Origin: BJ22 sp021298375
GTDB lineage: Bacteria; Planctomycetota; Planctomycetia; Pirellulales; Pirellulaceae
Reading direction: 5' to 3'
Length of the DNA stretch: 64,000 bases
Assembly: GCA_046343015.1 (NCBI GenBank)
Contig: JBKDOL010000006.1
Coordinates: forward strand, 310,001-374,000
Position numbers and translations under genes: made by a program. The notes beneath the pieces were generated by a model that saw only the letters and a program-made list of their open reading frames with translations, searched no databases and was not told the DNA's origin. Below, one piece after another: positions 9,390-18,619 of this stretch. The first letter of the stretch is position 1; each line of letters opens with the position of its first letter.

Positions 9390-12300
9390 ATGAGTCTCTT
9401 CGTGCGCGATGCGTTTGCAGGGAAACTGGCGGGAGTCTTGGCGTTCCTACTGGGCAGCTTTACGTCGCTCGTCGCGGCAATCGCTGACGACGGTGGCGCG
9501 TCGGTTTCGGCGAGCGGAATCGTCCACCGCTTTCAGCGCCAACCGTTGACGCGGACCTATTTCAGCGAGGGGACTGCCGTCGGCGACCTGAATGCGGATG
9601 GGCATGTAGACGTCGTTTATGGTCCGCACTGGTACGCTGGCCCCGATTTCAAACAGGCACAGGAGATCTATCCCGCCAAGCCGCAGCCGATGTCGGGCTA
9701 CGCGGATCACTTTTTTGCCTGGGTCCACGACTTCAACGCCGATGGCTGGAACGATGTGCTCGCAGTCGGGTTTCCAGGAACGCCTGCATACGTTTATGAA
9801 AATCCTGGCGCCGGGCTGGCAACGGCAACGGCGTGGACTAAGCACGAAGTCTTTGACTGGGTTTCGAACGAGTCCCCGGCGTTTGCTGATTTGACCGGAG
9901 ACGGCAAGCCGGAATTGATTTGTACGCGAGACGGGATGTATGGCTACGCGGTACCGAGTTTCAAGGATTTCGAGCCTTGGACCTTCCGCCGCATTTCCGG
10001 CAAAGTCACCACCGACAAATTTGGTCACGCCTTGGGCTTTGGCGATATCGACGGCGACCAGCGAAACGACTTGCTCACCAAAGACGGCTGGTTCCGCAAT
10101 CCGGGGCCGGACAAGGACGTGCTGTGGGCCTTTCAACCGTTTTCGTTCTGTGAGCCGGGCGGAGCGGACATGCACGCCTACGATGTCAATGGCGATGGCT
10201 TGAACGATGTGATCACCAGCCTGGACGCCCATGCATTCGGCTTGGTCTGGTGGGAACAGCAGCGGGACGCCTCGGGCAAGATCGATTTCCAGCGGCACTT
10301 GATCATGGGAAGCCAGCCGTCGGACAGCGCGTATGGAGTCTGTTTCTCCGAATTGCATTCGGTGCAACTGGCCGACATGAACGGGGATGGTTTAAAAGAC
10401 ATCGTCACAGGCAAGACCTATTGGTCGCATCACCGCCAGAGCCCGAAATGGGATGCGGGCCCGGTCGTTTATTGGTTTGAGTTGCAGCGCGGCAAGCAAG
10501 GGGTCGAGTGGATTCCTCATTTAGCGGATGATCGGGCGGGGATCGGTCGGCAAATTGTGGTCGCCGATGTCGATGGCAATCAAAGCTTGGACCTGGTGAC
10601 AGGCGGGATGCTCGGCTGTCACGTGCTCCGGCATCAGAGCGAGGAGCTTGAAGGCCTGGCGTATGCTGCAGCCCAGCCCAAACCACGGCGCCCCCTCAAA
10701 GAGGACCTCTCCGGCCTCGAGGCGGCGGCTTATATGACCGTACCTGAGGGTTTTCAGGTCCAATTGGCGGCGGCTGAGCCCGAAATTCACCAGCCTGTCG
10801 CGATGGCTTTCGACCACCGCGGTCGCCTGTGGGTCGCCGAGGCATACACGTACCCGATTCGCGCCAAGGAAGGGGAGGGGCTGGACAAAATCGTGATCCT
10901 TGAGGACACCGATCGCGACGGCAAGTTTGATTCCCGGAAGCAATTCACAGAAGGCCTGAATCTGGTCAGCGGGCTGGAGGTTGGCTTTGGTGGCGTCTGG
11001 GTTGGGGCGGCCCCTTACCTGATGTTTATTCCCGATGCCAACGGCGACGACATCCCGGATGCCGAGCCCAAAATCCTGCTCGACGGATTCGGGTATCAGG
11101 ACACGCACGAAACGCTCAACACCTTTAATTGGGGTCCGGATGGCTGGCTGTATGGATGCCATGGAGTGTTCACGCACAGCAAGGTCGGCGTTCCAGGAAC
11201 ACCGGATGCGGAGCGGACGCCGATGAATGCGGCGGTTTGGCGATACCACCCGATTCGCCATCAGTTCGAGGTCTTTGCCTGGGGGACGAGCAATCCGTGG
11301 GGTGTCGATTTCAATGACTATGGTCAGGCGTTTGCTACCGCCTGCGTGATCCCGCACCTCTATCACATCATTCAGGGAGGACACTACCAGCGACAGGCGG
11401 GCGAGCACTTCAATCGCCATGTCTATGCTGAGATTCAAACGATCGCCGACCACCTGCACTACGCGGGGAACATAGGCGACCATGCTTGGTGGGGCCACGA
11501 GCCTGACATCCAGACCGATACATCCAATGCGGGCGGCGGACATGCCCACTGCGGTGGGATGGTTTACTTGGGAGACAATTGGCCGCAGCGTTATCGCAAC
11601 CAGGTCTTTTTCAACAACATCCACGGAAACCGGGTCAATATGGACCGGCTGTACCGCGAGGGGAGTGGTTACATCGGCAAACATGGCGATGATTTGCTGA
11701 TGGCCAATGACCGCTGGTTCCGTGGCATCAACTTGCGCTGCGGTCCGGACGGCTCGGTTTATTTGATTGACTGGTACGATCGCAACGCCTGCCATCGCGT
11801 GAATCCCGAGATCTGGGACCGGACCAATGGGCGGATTTACAACCTCGCTTATGGTGTTCCCAACAGGGAATCTGTTGACCTGGCTCGGCTCGATGATGCC
11901 GCGCTCGCCAAGCTGGCCTGGCATGCAAATGACTGGTATGTGCGGGTCGCGCGGAGGCTACTGCAGGATCGGGCAGCCCAAGGCCAGCTGAATCGAGGCG
12001 CTATTCAGGATGAATTGCATAAACTGCTGGTGAGCGATGATGATACGCGGGTCCTGCGCGGAATTTGGTTGGGGCATGCGACCGGGTTGCTTGAGCAAGA
12101 GCAACTTATCGAATTGCTCAAGCACGCTTCCCCCTACGTCAGTGCCTGGAGCGTCCAGTTGCTGTGCGAGTCATCGGAAAAGATTTCGGCCCGGGTGACC
12201 GACCAACTCGATGAACTGGCCAAAGGTCCCCAATCGGATCCAATCGTCCGGTTGTACCTTGCTTCGGCCTTGCAGCGGATCCCCCCGTCCCAGCGTTGGG

Positions 12301-14075
12301 GCGTGATTGAAGCGCTGGCAGCCAGGGGTGAAGATGCTCAGGACCGCAACTTGCCGATGCTGTTGTGGTATGGCCTCGAGCCTCTGGTCACGCTGGACCC
12401 GGCACGCGCGATGCGGCTGGTCCAATCCAGTCAACTGCCGCAGCTGAAGCAGTTTATTGTCCGTCGGGCGGCGGCGGATGCAGTTGCGCTGAATACCGTG
12501 CTTGACCAATTGGCCGGTTGGCCTGCTGAATTGCAGCAAATGGCCTTGGAGCAGATTAACCAGGCGCTGGAGGGGCGGGTCAATGTAGCCCAGCCCGAAT
12601 CGTGGAAAACGGCTTACGAAGTTCTCTCGCAAAGCAGCGAATCCCCGATTCGCGACCAAGCCTTGCGACTTGCGGTTGCCTTTGGCGACCAGCGTGCCTT
12701 CCCTGCACTTCGCGGCTTGCTGGCGGATGGCAAGCGGCCAGTGCCGGAGCGACAAAAGGCCTTGGAGATTCTGGTGAAGGGGCGCGACAAGGAGCTGGCG
12801 GATTCGCTGTTTACGGCGATGGAGACACCCGAGCTGCAATCGGCGGCGATTCGCGCGATGGCCGCAGTGGCGGACCCCCGCACACCACAAAAGCTGCTGG
12901 CGGCATGGCCCAGACTGATCGCGGCGGGGCGCGAGGATGCAATCGCCACGCTGGTCTCGCGAGCGAGTTTTGCCCAGCCATTGCTGGACGCCATCGATCG
13001 GGGCGAAGTTTCGCGCACCGATGTGCACGCATTCCACGTCCGCCAGATGGTCAGCCTCAACGACAAGTCGCTCATCGAACGAATCACCACGTCATGGGGC
13101 AAGGTCGGTACTTCTACGGAAGACCAGCAGCAGGCGATCTCCAAGTATCAAGGCCTGCTGACGGCAGACCGACTGGCGGACGCCGACATCAGTCATGGCC
13201 GGCTGATGTTCAACAAGCACTGTTCGGCCTGTCATCAGTTATTCGGGGCAGGGGAGAAGGTTGGACCTGACTTGACTGGATCCAACCGGGCTGACTTGAA
13301 TTACATTCTCGAGAACCTGGTCGCTCCCAACGCTGTGGTTGGGAAGGATTACCAGATGACGCTACTCCAACTGCTGGATGGACGAGTCGTCTCGGGATTG
13401 ATTCTCAAGGAGACAGACAGTGCGTTGACCTTGAAGACGATCAACGACACGGTTGTGGTCGCGTTGAATGAAATTGAGGATCGCAAGCTTTCTGAGCTGT
13501 CACTGATGCCCAACGGTCTGCTCGATCCATTGCAGGCCGAGGAGGTCCGCGATCTTGTCGCTTACCTTGCCAGTCCAGTACAGGTGCCGATTCGCGGACC
13601 GCGGCCAGAGTTCGATCCCTCGACCGGCAAGGTGACCGGTGCAATCGAGGGTGAGACGATCAAGGTTCTCGAGACGAGCCGCGGAAAAGCTGGCAGACAG
13701 GACATGGCTTCCTTCCCCAAGGATCGCTGGAGCGGCCGCGACCACCTTTGGTGGACGGGAGCCAAGGAGGGCGACCGACTGGTGCTCGAATTTGAGGTTC
13801 CGGCAACGGGTCGGTACGAACTTCAAGCTGTCATGACCAAAGCTCGGGATTATGCGCTGGTACAATTGGCGATTGATGACCAACCGCTGGGAGAGGCGAT
13901 TGATCTGTTCCACACGCCAGACGTGATCACGACGGGGGTGATTTCACTGGGAGTGAGGGAATTGGACGCCGGGAATCATCGTTTGCGAGTCGAGATCATT
14001 GGCAAGCATCCCGAAGCAGCGCCCGGGTACATGTTTGGGCTCGACTTTTTGCTCCTCAAACCGGCGGCGAACTAA
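9390..14075 (+). CDS. giant secreted FG-GAP/dehydrogenase/HEAT/cytochrome c protein
   Basis: 1,561 residues. A signal peptide is followed by about seven FG-GAP/VCBS-type calcium-binding repeats (DLNADGHVD, DFNADGWND, DLTGDGKPE, DIDGDQRND, DVNGDGLND, DMNGDGLKD, DVDGNQSLD; about 60-410). Next come a PVC-type dehydrogenase propeller starting near PEGFQVQLAAAEPEIHQP (about 450-820), HEAT-like repeats, a haem-binding domain with CSACH at about 1278-1282 and GPDLTG, and a C-terminal carbohydrate-binding-like beta domain. It is a paralogue of the preceding gene from the propeller onward but has FG-GAP repeats instead of ThuA. Spacing of 93 bases and the same strand suggest co-expression. The likely place of action is the periplasm or cell surface. 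The substrate is not known. Confidence 0.9.
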   Translation: MSLFVRDAFAGKLAGVLAFLLGSFTSLVAAIADDGGASVSASGIVHRFQRQPLTRTYFSEGTAVGDLNADGHVDVVYGPHWYAGPDFKQAQEIYPAKPQPMSGYADHFFAWVHDFNADGWNDVLAVGFPGTPAYVYENPGAGLATATAWTKHEVFDWVSNESPAFADLTGDGKPELICTRDGMYGYAVPSFKDFEPWTFRRISGKVTTDKFGHALGFGDIDGDQRNDLLTKDGWFRNPGPDKDVLWAFQPFSFCEPGGADMHAYDVNGDGLNDVITSLDAHAFGLVWWEQQRDASGKIDFQRHLIMGSQPSDSAYGVCFSELHSVQLADMNGDGLKDIVTGKTYWSHHRQSPKWDAGPVVYWFELQRGKQGVEWIPHLADDRAGIGRQIVVADVDGNQSLDLVTGGMLGCHVLRHQSEELEGLAYAAAQPKPRRPLKEDLSGLEAAAYMTVPEGFQVQLAAAEPEIHQPVAMAFDHRGRLWVAEAYTYPIRAKEGEGLDKIVILEDTDRDGKFDSRKQFTEGLNLVSGLEVGFGGVWVGAAPYLMFIPDANGDDIPDAEPKILLDGFGYQDTHETLNTFNWGPDGWLYGCHGVFTHSKVGVPGTPDAERTPMNAAVWRYHPIRHQFEVFAWGTSNPWGVDFNDYGQAFATACVIPHLYHIIQGGHYQRQAGEHFNRHVYAEIQTIADHLHYAGNIGDHAWWGHEPDIQTDTSNAGGGHAHCGGMVYLGDNWPQRYRNQVFFNNIHGNRVNMDRLYREGSGYIGKHGDDLLMANDRWFRGINLRCGPDGSVYLIDWYDRNACHRVNPEIWDRTNGRIYNLAYGVPNRESVDLARLDDAALAKLAWHANDWYVRVARRLLQDRAAQGQLNRGAIQDELHKLLVSDDDTRVLRGIWLGHATGLLEQEQLIELLKHASPYVSAWSVQLLCESSEKISARVTDQLDELAKGPQSDPIVRLYLASALQRIPPSQRWGVIEALAARGEDAQDRNLPMLLWYGLEPLVTLDPARAMRLVQSSQLPQLKQFIVRRAAADAVALNTVLDQLAGWPAELQQMALEQINQALEGRVNVAQPESWKTAYEVLSQSSESPIRDQALRLAVAFGDQRAFPALRGLLADGKRPVPERQKALEILVKGRDKELADSLFTAMETPELQSAAIRAMAAVADPRTPQKLLAAWPRLIAAGREDAIATLVSRASFAQPLLDAIDRGEVSRTDVHAFHVRQMVSLNDKSLIERITTSWGKVGTSTEDQQQAISKYQGLLTADRLADADISHGRLMFNKHCSACHQLFGAGEKVGPDLTGSNRADLNYILENLVAPNAVVGKDYQMTLLQLLDGRVVSGLILKETDSALTLKTINDTVVVALNEIEDRKLSELSLMPNGLLDPLQAEEVRDLVAYLASPVQVPIRGPRPEFDPSTGKVTGAIEGETIKVLETSRGKAGRQDMASFPKDRWSGRDHLWWTGAKEGDRLVLEFEVPATGRYELQAVMTKARDYALVQLAIDDQPLGEAIDLFHTPDVITTGVISLGVRELDAGNHRLRVEIIGKHPEAAPGYMFGLDFLLLKPAAN

Positions 14076-14186
14076 CCAGCGTTCGACGGCGTACCTGGTT
14101 CGATTTCAGGCGGGCTCAGTCGAATATCGACTCCCGCATTCCGGCAAATCTTGCGGCGACGGCAGCCCACGGCTGAGGACAAGGAT

Positions 14187-15965
14187 ATGGATCAGCGGGA
14201 CGAGATTCTGGCGACAGCCCTGAACTTGCCGCCCGGAGCCGCCCGCACGGCCATGATTGAGACGGCGACGAAGGGCAACCCCCAATTGCGTCTGGAACTG
14301 CTCAAGCTGCTGGAAGTCCATGACGAAGCAGGTAGTTTTCTCGAGCGCGCAGCTTGGGAGAAAGACGACACTCTCGTTTCGGCGAATCAGCCGCAGGAGC
14401 AGACGGTTGCCTTTGAGCAGATTCTGGAACGCTTGCCGCGGACGGAGGGCGCAGACGGGTTAGCCGTGCTGGGGCATTTTTTGCTGCTGGAGTTACTGGG
14501 CGAAGGTGGGTCAGCATGTGTGTTTCGGGCCCGGGACCAGCGACTGCATCGCGACGTGGCCATCAAGATTCTAAAACCCGCGCTGGCGGCCGTGCCGCAG
14601 CAGCGACAACGCTTTCTGGCGGAGTCCAAGACCATTGCCGGCTTGCGCGGAGAGCAGATTGTCAGCATTTACGAAGTCGGCGAATATCGCGAGATGCCCT
14701 ACTTCGTGATGGAGTATCTCCCCGAGGGCTCGCTGCAAAGCTTCCTTTCCAACCGCGGACCGTTGAGCTTCCCGGACACCTTGACCGTAGCCAGGCAAAT
14801 CCTCGACGCTCTGGAAGTGGCCCACTCCAAAGGTCTCTTGCACCGCGACATCAAGCCGAGCAATGTGCTCGTCGACCGTTTTCCCGATCGGGTCAAGCTG
14901 GGTGATTTCGGGTTGGCGCGGTCCTTGATCATGGAAGATGAGGATCGTGCGATTGGGACACCACAGTTCAGCTCGCCTGAACAGATTCGCGGCGAGGTAG
15001 TCGATGAGCGGACGGACTTATTCGGCTTTGGCTGCCTGCTCTATTCGCTGCTGGTGGGACACAGTCCTTTTTCGGGAACCAGTCGCCTGCAAACCATCCA
15101 GATGACACTGGAACTTCAGCCGGAGCCATTCAGTCACTTTGGCTTGGAGGTTCCGGAAGAGTTTCAGCAGTTGATCAACGGCTTACTCGCGAAATCAAGG
15201 CAAGATCGTCCGAGTGACCTCAAACAGATTGCGAGAAAGTTCGAGCAAATTGTTGGAAGCCCTCAGCTGCCGCGCGCTGACCGCCGCAAATGGCTGTGGG
15301 CTGCCGGTGGTTCGGCGCTTGCGGCAGGGGTGGGCCTGTTGGCCTTTTGGCGGGCCCGATCCGAAAAGCCCCGGCCGCTCTTGCAAATCGCTCCCGAAAT
15401 CAATTTGAAACACGACGACGGCAGCCTGAACGCGTTTCTGTTTAACAAGGAGAATGCCACGCTCGTGACGATGGAACGACTGACGCTGGCAAAGCCGATG
15501 TATTATTGGCGGCCCAGTCGCGTGGGTGAGGCAGGCAAGGTGATCTATCGATTTGACTTCTCCGAGCCGCTGGCGGGCTGTCGGCTGAAATGCAACACCT
15601 TTGTCGCGATAGGGTTCGACGAGTCCGCGTCGTCGAAAGTTCGCGTTGGAGCTGCACTCGATGACTTGCATGACATGATCAATGTGGCCAAAGACCGATT
15701 TGAGTTCTGGCCGGAACCAGGAGTCCGCTCCTCCCTGCCATTGATTAGCACTGACGACTCCCAGGCTTTGTTTGGCCCCAAACGCTGGGTCGATATTTCC
15801 AGTCTGGTCCGGGGAAAAACCAGCTTCTTTCTGGAAGCGGAACTCTATGCCTCAAAAGACATTCTGACTTGGTCTGGCCTTTCGCTGGGTCCGGCGGGTG
15901 CCCAGTTTCTACGAACCAACCCGGAATTTGGGGAGGTTGCTTTGGTGTTGGAGGTGAGACGTTAG
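14187..15965 (+). CDS. membrane serine/threonine kinase with sensor domain (kinase 1)
   Basis: 592 residues. An N-terminal helical region (1-90) precedes a Hanks-type kinase domain (about 96-355) with glycine loop GEGGSA, lysine in AIK (127), HRDIKPSN (219-226), DFG (240-242) and SPEQ/APE region, so it should be active. One membrane helix (about 369-388) leads to a C-terminal extracytoplasmic domain of about 200 residues of unknown fold. ATG 14187 is chosen over TTG 14151 because the paralogue at 19582 starts at the same point (MD...ATAL-LPAG). It converges on the TIR-FGE gene and is one member of a kinase/FGE/ECF island. Confidence 0.9.
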   Translation: MDQRDEILATALNLPPGAARTAMIETATKGNPQLRLELLKLLEVHDEAGSFLERAAWEKDDTLVSANQPQEQTVAFEQILERLPRTEGADGLAVLGHFLLLELLGEGGSACVFRARDQRLHRDVAIKILKPALAAVPQQRQRFLAESKTIAGLRGEQIVSIYEVGEYREMPYFVMEYLPEGSLQSFLSNRGPLSFPDTLTVARQILDALEVAHSKGLLHRDIKPSNVLVDRFPDRVKLGDFGLARSLIMEDEDRAIGTPQFSSPEQIRGEVVDERTDLFGFGCLLYSLLVGHSPFSGTSRLQTIQMTLELQPEPFSHFGLEVPEEFQQLINGLLAKSRQDRPSDLKQIARKFEQIVGSPQLPRADRRKWLWAAGGSALAAGVGLLAFWRARSEKPRPLLQIAPEINLKHDDGSLNAFLFNKENATLVTMERLTLAKPMYYWRPSRVGEAGKVIYRFDFSEPLAGCRLKCNTFVAIGFDESASSKVRVGAALDDLHDMINVAKDRFEFWPEPGVRSSLPLISTDDSQALFGPKRWVDISSLVRGKTSFFLEAELYASKDILTWSGLSLGPAGAQFLRTNPEFGEVALVLEVRR

Positions 15966-16163
15966 AAAGCGTGGGAACCTGCCGGAACCATCCGCTTGAA
16001 AATCCTTGAGCGTTCGTGGCGGCAACGGAGCAGGGCGCTCGACGCTCACATACAGAAGACACGCAAACACCGGCCAGACCGTAAAAACACCGCGCCCGAC
16101 AATAGACAGGGCCGGGTCGCAATCAACACCGGGTTTCAATCAGAGTTGACTTCGGGCTTTTGC

Positions 16164-17657
16164 TCAGCGGTCGAACTTATTTTCCATCCGATACCGTCCG
16201 GATTTTGACAAATTCGGGACGTCGGCGATCGGACCTTCGAGGCTTTTTTCGCGCCCGGGGGGAGGTAGTTGTTTCTCGGCAATAGAAGGAGAAACCTCGC
16301 AGAGCACGCGGAACCCGTGGAGTGATTCCGAGTTGCCGTATTGCCGCAGACCCGAGTGTACCGAGAGCGAATGTTCCCAAACCCCTGCGCCGCGGATAAC
16401 TTTCAAGGTGCCGCTCTCGGGACCTCGGGGGTCCGTTGCGCCCGCGGTCGGATATTCCGCCAGCCAATCGCTGCACCATTCAGCAACATTGCCGTAAACA
16501 TCATAGAGTCCCCAGGAGTTGGGGAGTTTGAGTCCGACGGCCTGCACTTGTTTTCGGGAATTTTCATTTACCCAGGCGAACTGCTCCAGACTGGCGATAT
16601 CGTCTCCGAAGAAAAAGCGTTTGCCGCTTCCTGCCCGGGCTGCAAACTCCCACTCGCTCTCGGTGGGTAAGCGATAAGTTCGACCGGCCATTTGTTCGGC
16701 GGGAAGGGCACTCAACCGCTTACAAAACTCGGACGCCTGTTCCCAAGAGGCCGCATTAACGGGCAACAGGTCGCCTTCCACGCTTTCCGCGGCGTCCACT
16801 CCCATCAACTCGCGAAACTGCTGCTGCGTGACTTCCGTTACTCCCAGATAGTAGGACTTGGTCAACGTCACGGTGTAACTTTCCATCGGAGCAAGTGCCG
16901 AGCGACGGGTGAAGCTGCCAGAGGGAATCAGCGCAAATTTCATCCCGATCGAATTGCGCAGTTGGCGAGGCAGACCGGAGGGCGGAGCCTCGACCCGCAC
17001 CAGACTCTCCACGTTGAAAACTGGCGAGAAGTGAGGGGTGGTCTGGTCCACCAGAAATCCATCTTGAATTGGCTGTTCCGTGCCCGACTGGCTCCAAATC
17101 CGAACGGCTCCCAATCCCAACAGTAAACAGAAGAACAAGGCAGCGGCAATCGCAAGGCGTCCCGCTCCGCTCCACTCGCCCGACATCCAACGTCCAGGAG
17201 TTTTCGGTGCCTGACTTTGGGCCGTTGCCCGCGGTTGCAAGCCTGTCCGCTCCAACAAGTTCAAAAACTGCTGCCATTCAGCGCTCTTGCGGCTCAAGGA
17301 AAAAGCTCCGACCGCCTCGGGAAAAACAACTGTCGTCGCTTGCGTTAGCAACTCGCTCAACAAGCCCGCGACCGGAGTTGCTTTGAGCTGCAGCACAAAG
17401 ACAGGGCGATCGTTGATCACCAGCCATTCGAGCTCCCTGAGGACTTGACTGGAAGTCTCAGCCGCAGCACTGCCCAGCACCACGCCAGCACGCGCGCCTT
17501 TGAGGCCACTGGCAATCGCCTGCAGGGGCGGGAGGCCGGCCTGTAATTCGCGGGCGGCGAACCAACAGCGATAGCCGCGGGCCTCCAACTCCCGTGCGAT
17601 AACGCGGGCGATCGGCAAGTCTGAGTGCGAGTAGCTTAAAAAGATATCGCAGTCCAA
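16164..17657 (-). CDS. TIR domain - TM - FGE-sulfatase domain fusion protein
   Basis: 497 residues. Residues 1-140 are a TIR domain (DIFLSYSHSD, GYRCWFAARELQAG, then SSQVLRELEWL, whose first Glu, about 75, matches the NADase glutamate position). One membrane helix lies at about 168-187. Residues 236-455 form an FGE-sulfatase/SUMF1-type domain (NSIGMKF, YRLPTESEWEFAARAG, YDVYGNVAEWCSDW, HGFRVLCE). The catalytic cysteine pair of true formylglycine-generating enzymes is not evident, so this domain may bind rather than modify. The start is TTG 17657, with GGAG 8 bases upstream; a longer frame would run back into the sigma factor gene. It follows the ECF sigma gene by 62 bases and is probably co-transcribed. 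Confidence 0.88.
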   Translation of the reverse strand: MDCDIFLSYSHSDLPIARVIARELEARGYRCWFAARELQAGLPPLQAIASGLKGARAGVVLGSAAAETSSQVLRELEWLVINDRPVFVLQLKATPVAGLLSELLTQATTVVFPEAVGAFSLSRKSAEWQQFLNLLERTGLQPRATAQSQAPKTPGRWMSGEWSGAGRLAIAAALFFCLLLGLGAVRIWSQSGTEQPIQDGFLVDQTTPHFSPVFNVESLVRVEAPPSGLPRQLRNSIGMKFALIPSGSFTRRSALAPMESYTVTLTKSYYLGVTEVTQQQFRELMGVDAAESVEGDLLPVNAASWEQASEFCKRLSALPAEQMAGRTYRLPTESEWEFAARAGSGKRFFFGDDIASLEQFAWVNENSRKQVQAVGLKLPNSWGLYDVYGNVAEWCSDWLAEYPTAGATDPRGPESGTLKVIRGAGVWEHSLSVHSGLRQYGNSESLHGFRVLCEVSPSIAEKQLPPPGREKSLEGPIADVPNLSKSGRYRMENKFDR

Positions 17658-17719
17658 GAAAGCTACTCCGGTTTGATGAGGGCAAATAGGACGAGGGCGG
17701 GGAAAAGCAGAACCCTCCG

Positions 17720-18301
17720 CTAGGCTTTCAGTTCGTTGTCGATCAACTGCTTGAGCAGGACTCGCGCGCAGTTCCACTGGCGATAGGCTGACGAACGGGA
17801 AATTCCCATCGCTGCCGCACACTCCTCCAGCGAAAGCCCGACAAAATACTTCAACTTGACCAGCATCGTTTTTTCCGGATCCTGCGACTCCAGTTGCTCC
17901 AAAGCGCGGTCGACCAGAAGCACTTCGGGCAGTTTTTCCGAGTTAGGGCAGGCGTATTGCTCCAACTCCGTGCCGGGGACCTTGGTAGCGCCGCCACCGC
18001 GTCGGGCGGCGTGCTTGGCCCGGGCTCGATCAACCAGAATTTGCCGCATGGCTTGAGCGGCCGCAGCGACAAAATCCCGCTCGCTCCGCCACAGCCCTCC
18101 GTGGTAGTTGGCAATCTTCACGAAAGCCTCGTGCACAAGAGCCGTGGTCTGAAGGGTGTTCCCCGGGGCCTCCCCTGCAATTTTCGCCCGGGCTAGCCTT
18201 CGCAATTCCTCGTAAACAATTGGCAATACATCTGCAAGATTCCCAAAGTCTTGGCCGTCTTGGACTGAGATGTCGTTGATCGGGATTTTGGCGACATTCA
18301 T
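17720..18301 (-). CDS. ECF-type RNA polymerase sigma factor, planctomycete type
   Basis: 193 residues from ATG 18301; an in-frame start at 18346 would add 15. Region 2 is visible as the LPIVYEELRRLARAKI...TALVHEAFVKI block, followed by AMRQILVDRARAKHAARRGGG. Region 4 is the C-terminal helix-turn-helix (YFVGLSLEECAAAMGISRSSAYRQW). This layout matches the Sigma70_ECF family enriched in planctomycetes, often found next to Ser/Thr kinases and FGE-domain proteins. There is no obvious anti-sigma gene beside it; the kinases or the TIR-FGE membrane protein may control it, which is inference. It starts a minus-strand unit with the TIR-FGE gene and diverges from FGE protein 2. Confidence 0.9.
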   Translation of the reverse strand: MNVAKIPINDISVQDGQDFGNLADVLPIVYEELRRLARAKIAGEAPGNTLQTTALVHEAFVKIANYHGGLWRSERDFVAAAAQAMRQILVDRARAKHAARRGGGATKVPGTELEQYACPNSEKLPEVLLVDRALEQLESQDPEKTMLVKLKYFVGLSLEECAAAMGISRSSAYRQWNCARVLLKQLIDNELKA

Positions 18302-18619
18302 CGGGGGTACAATCGGGAGCAGTTGGCTTGGATTACCGATAAACAAGGCAATTCATACTCGCGTTTAGTTTACACCAAGCAGCAGGTTGAAAACACCTTT
18401 CAGGCTGGAATTCGCCGGGCCGGCCCAAGCCGAGGTTCGCCGAGGAAGGCAAAATCTCGAAAAACTTGAAAACCATCAATTTGGCGAGACATATTGCCCG
18501 GAAAACCGCTGTCTGGATGGCTGCTCGTCAGCGAGTGAGTTTCACCCTCCAGCGAGTGATTTCGGCGGCGTTTGACTCAAGTTTGCTCGTACCCGGGTTT
18601 ACCCAAAACGGATGCAAAG
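18302..18619. promoter_or_regulatory. divergent promoter region of the sigma/FGE island
   Basis: A 318-base gap between the divergent ECF sigma gene and the FGE-domain gene. It must hold promoters for both units. It includes an AT-richer patch near 18345-18385 and a partial direct repeat (cagcgagtga at about 18532 and again at about 18552). I could not assign -10/-35 boxes with confidence and see no coding sequence in it. Confidence 0.4.

Noticed and set aside
10521..11924. 467-codon minus-strand frame inside the second giant dehydrogenase gene
   Set aside because: Antisense to the well-supported propeller domain; no recognisable motif.
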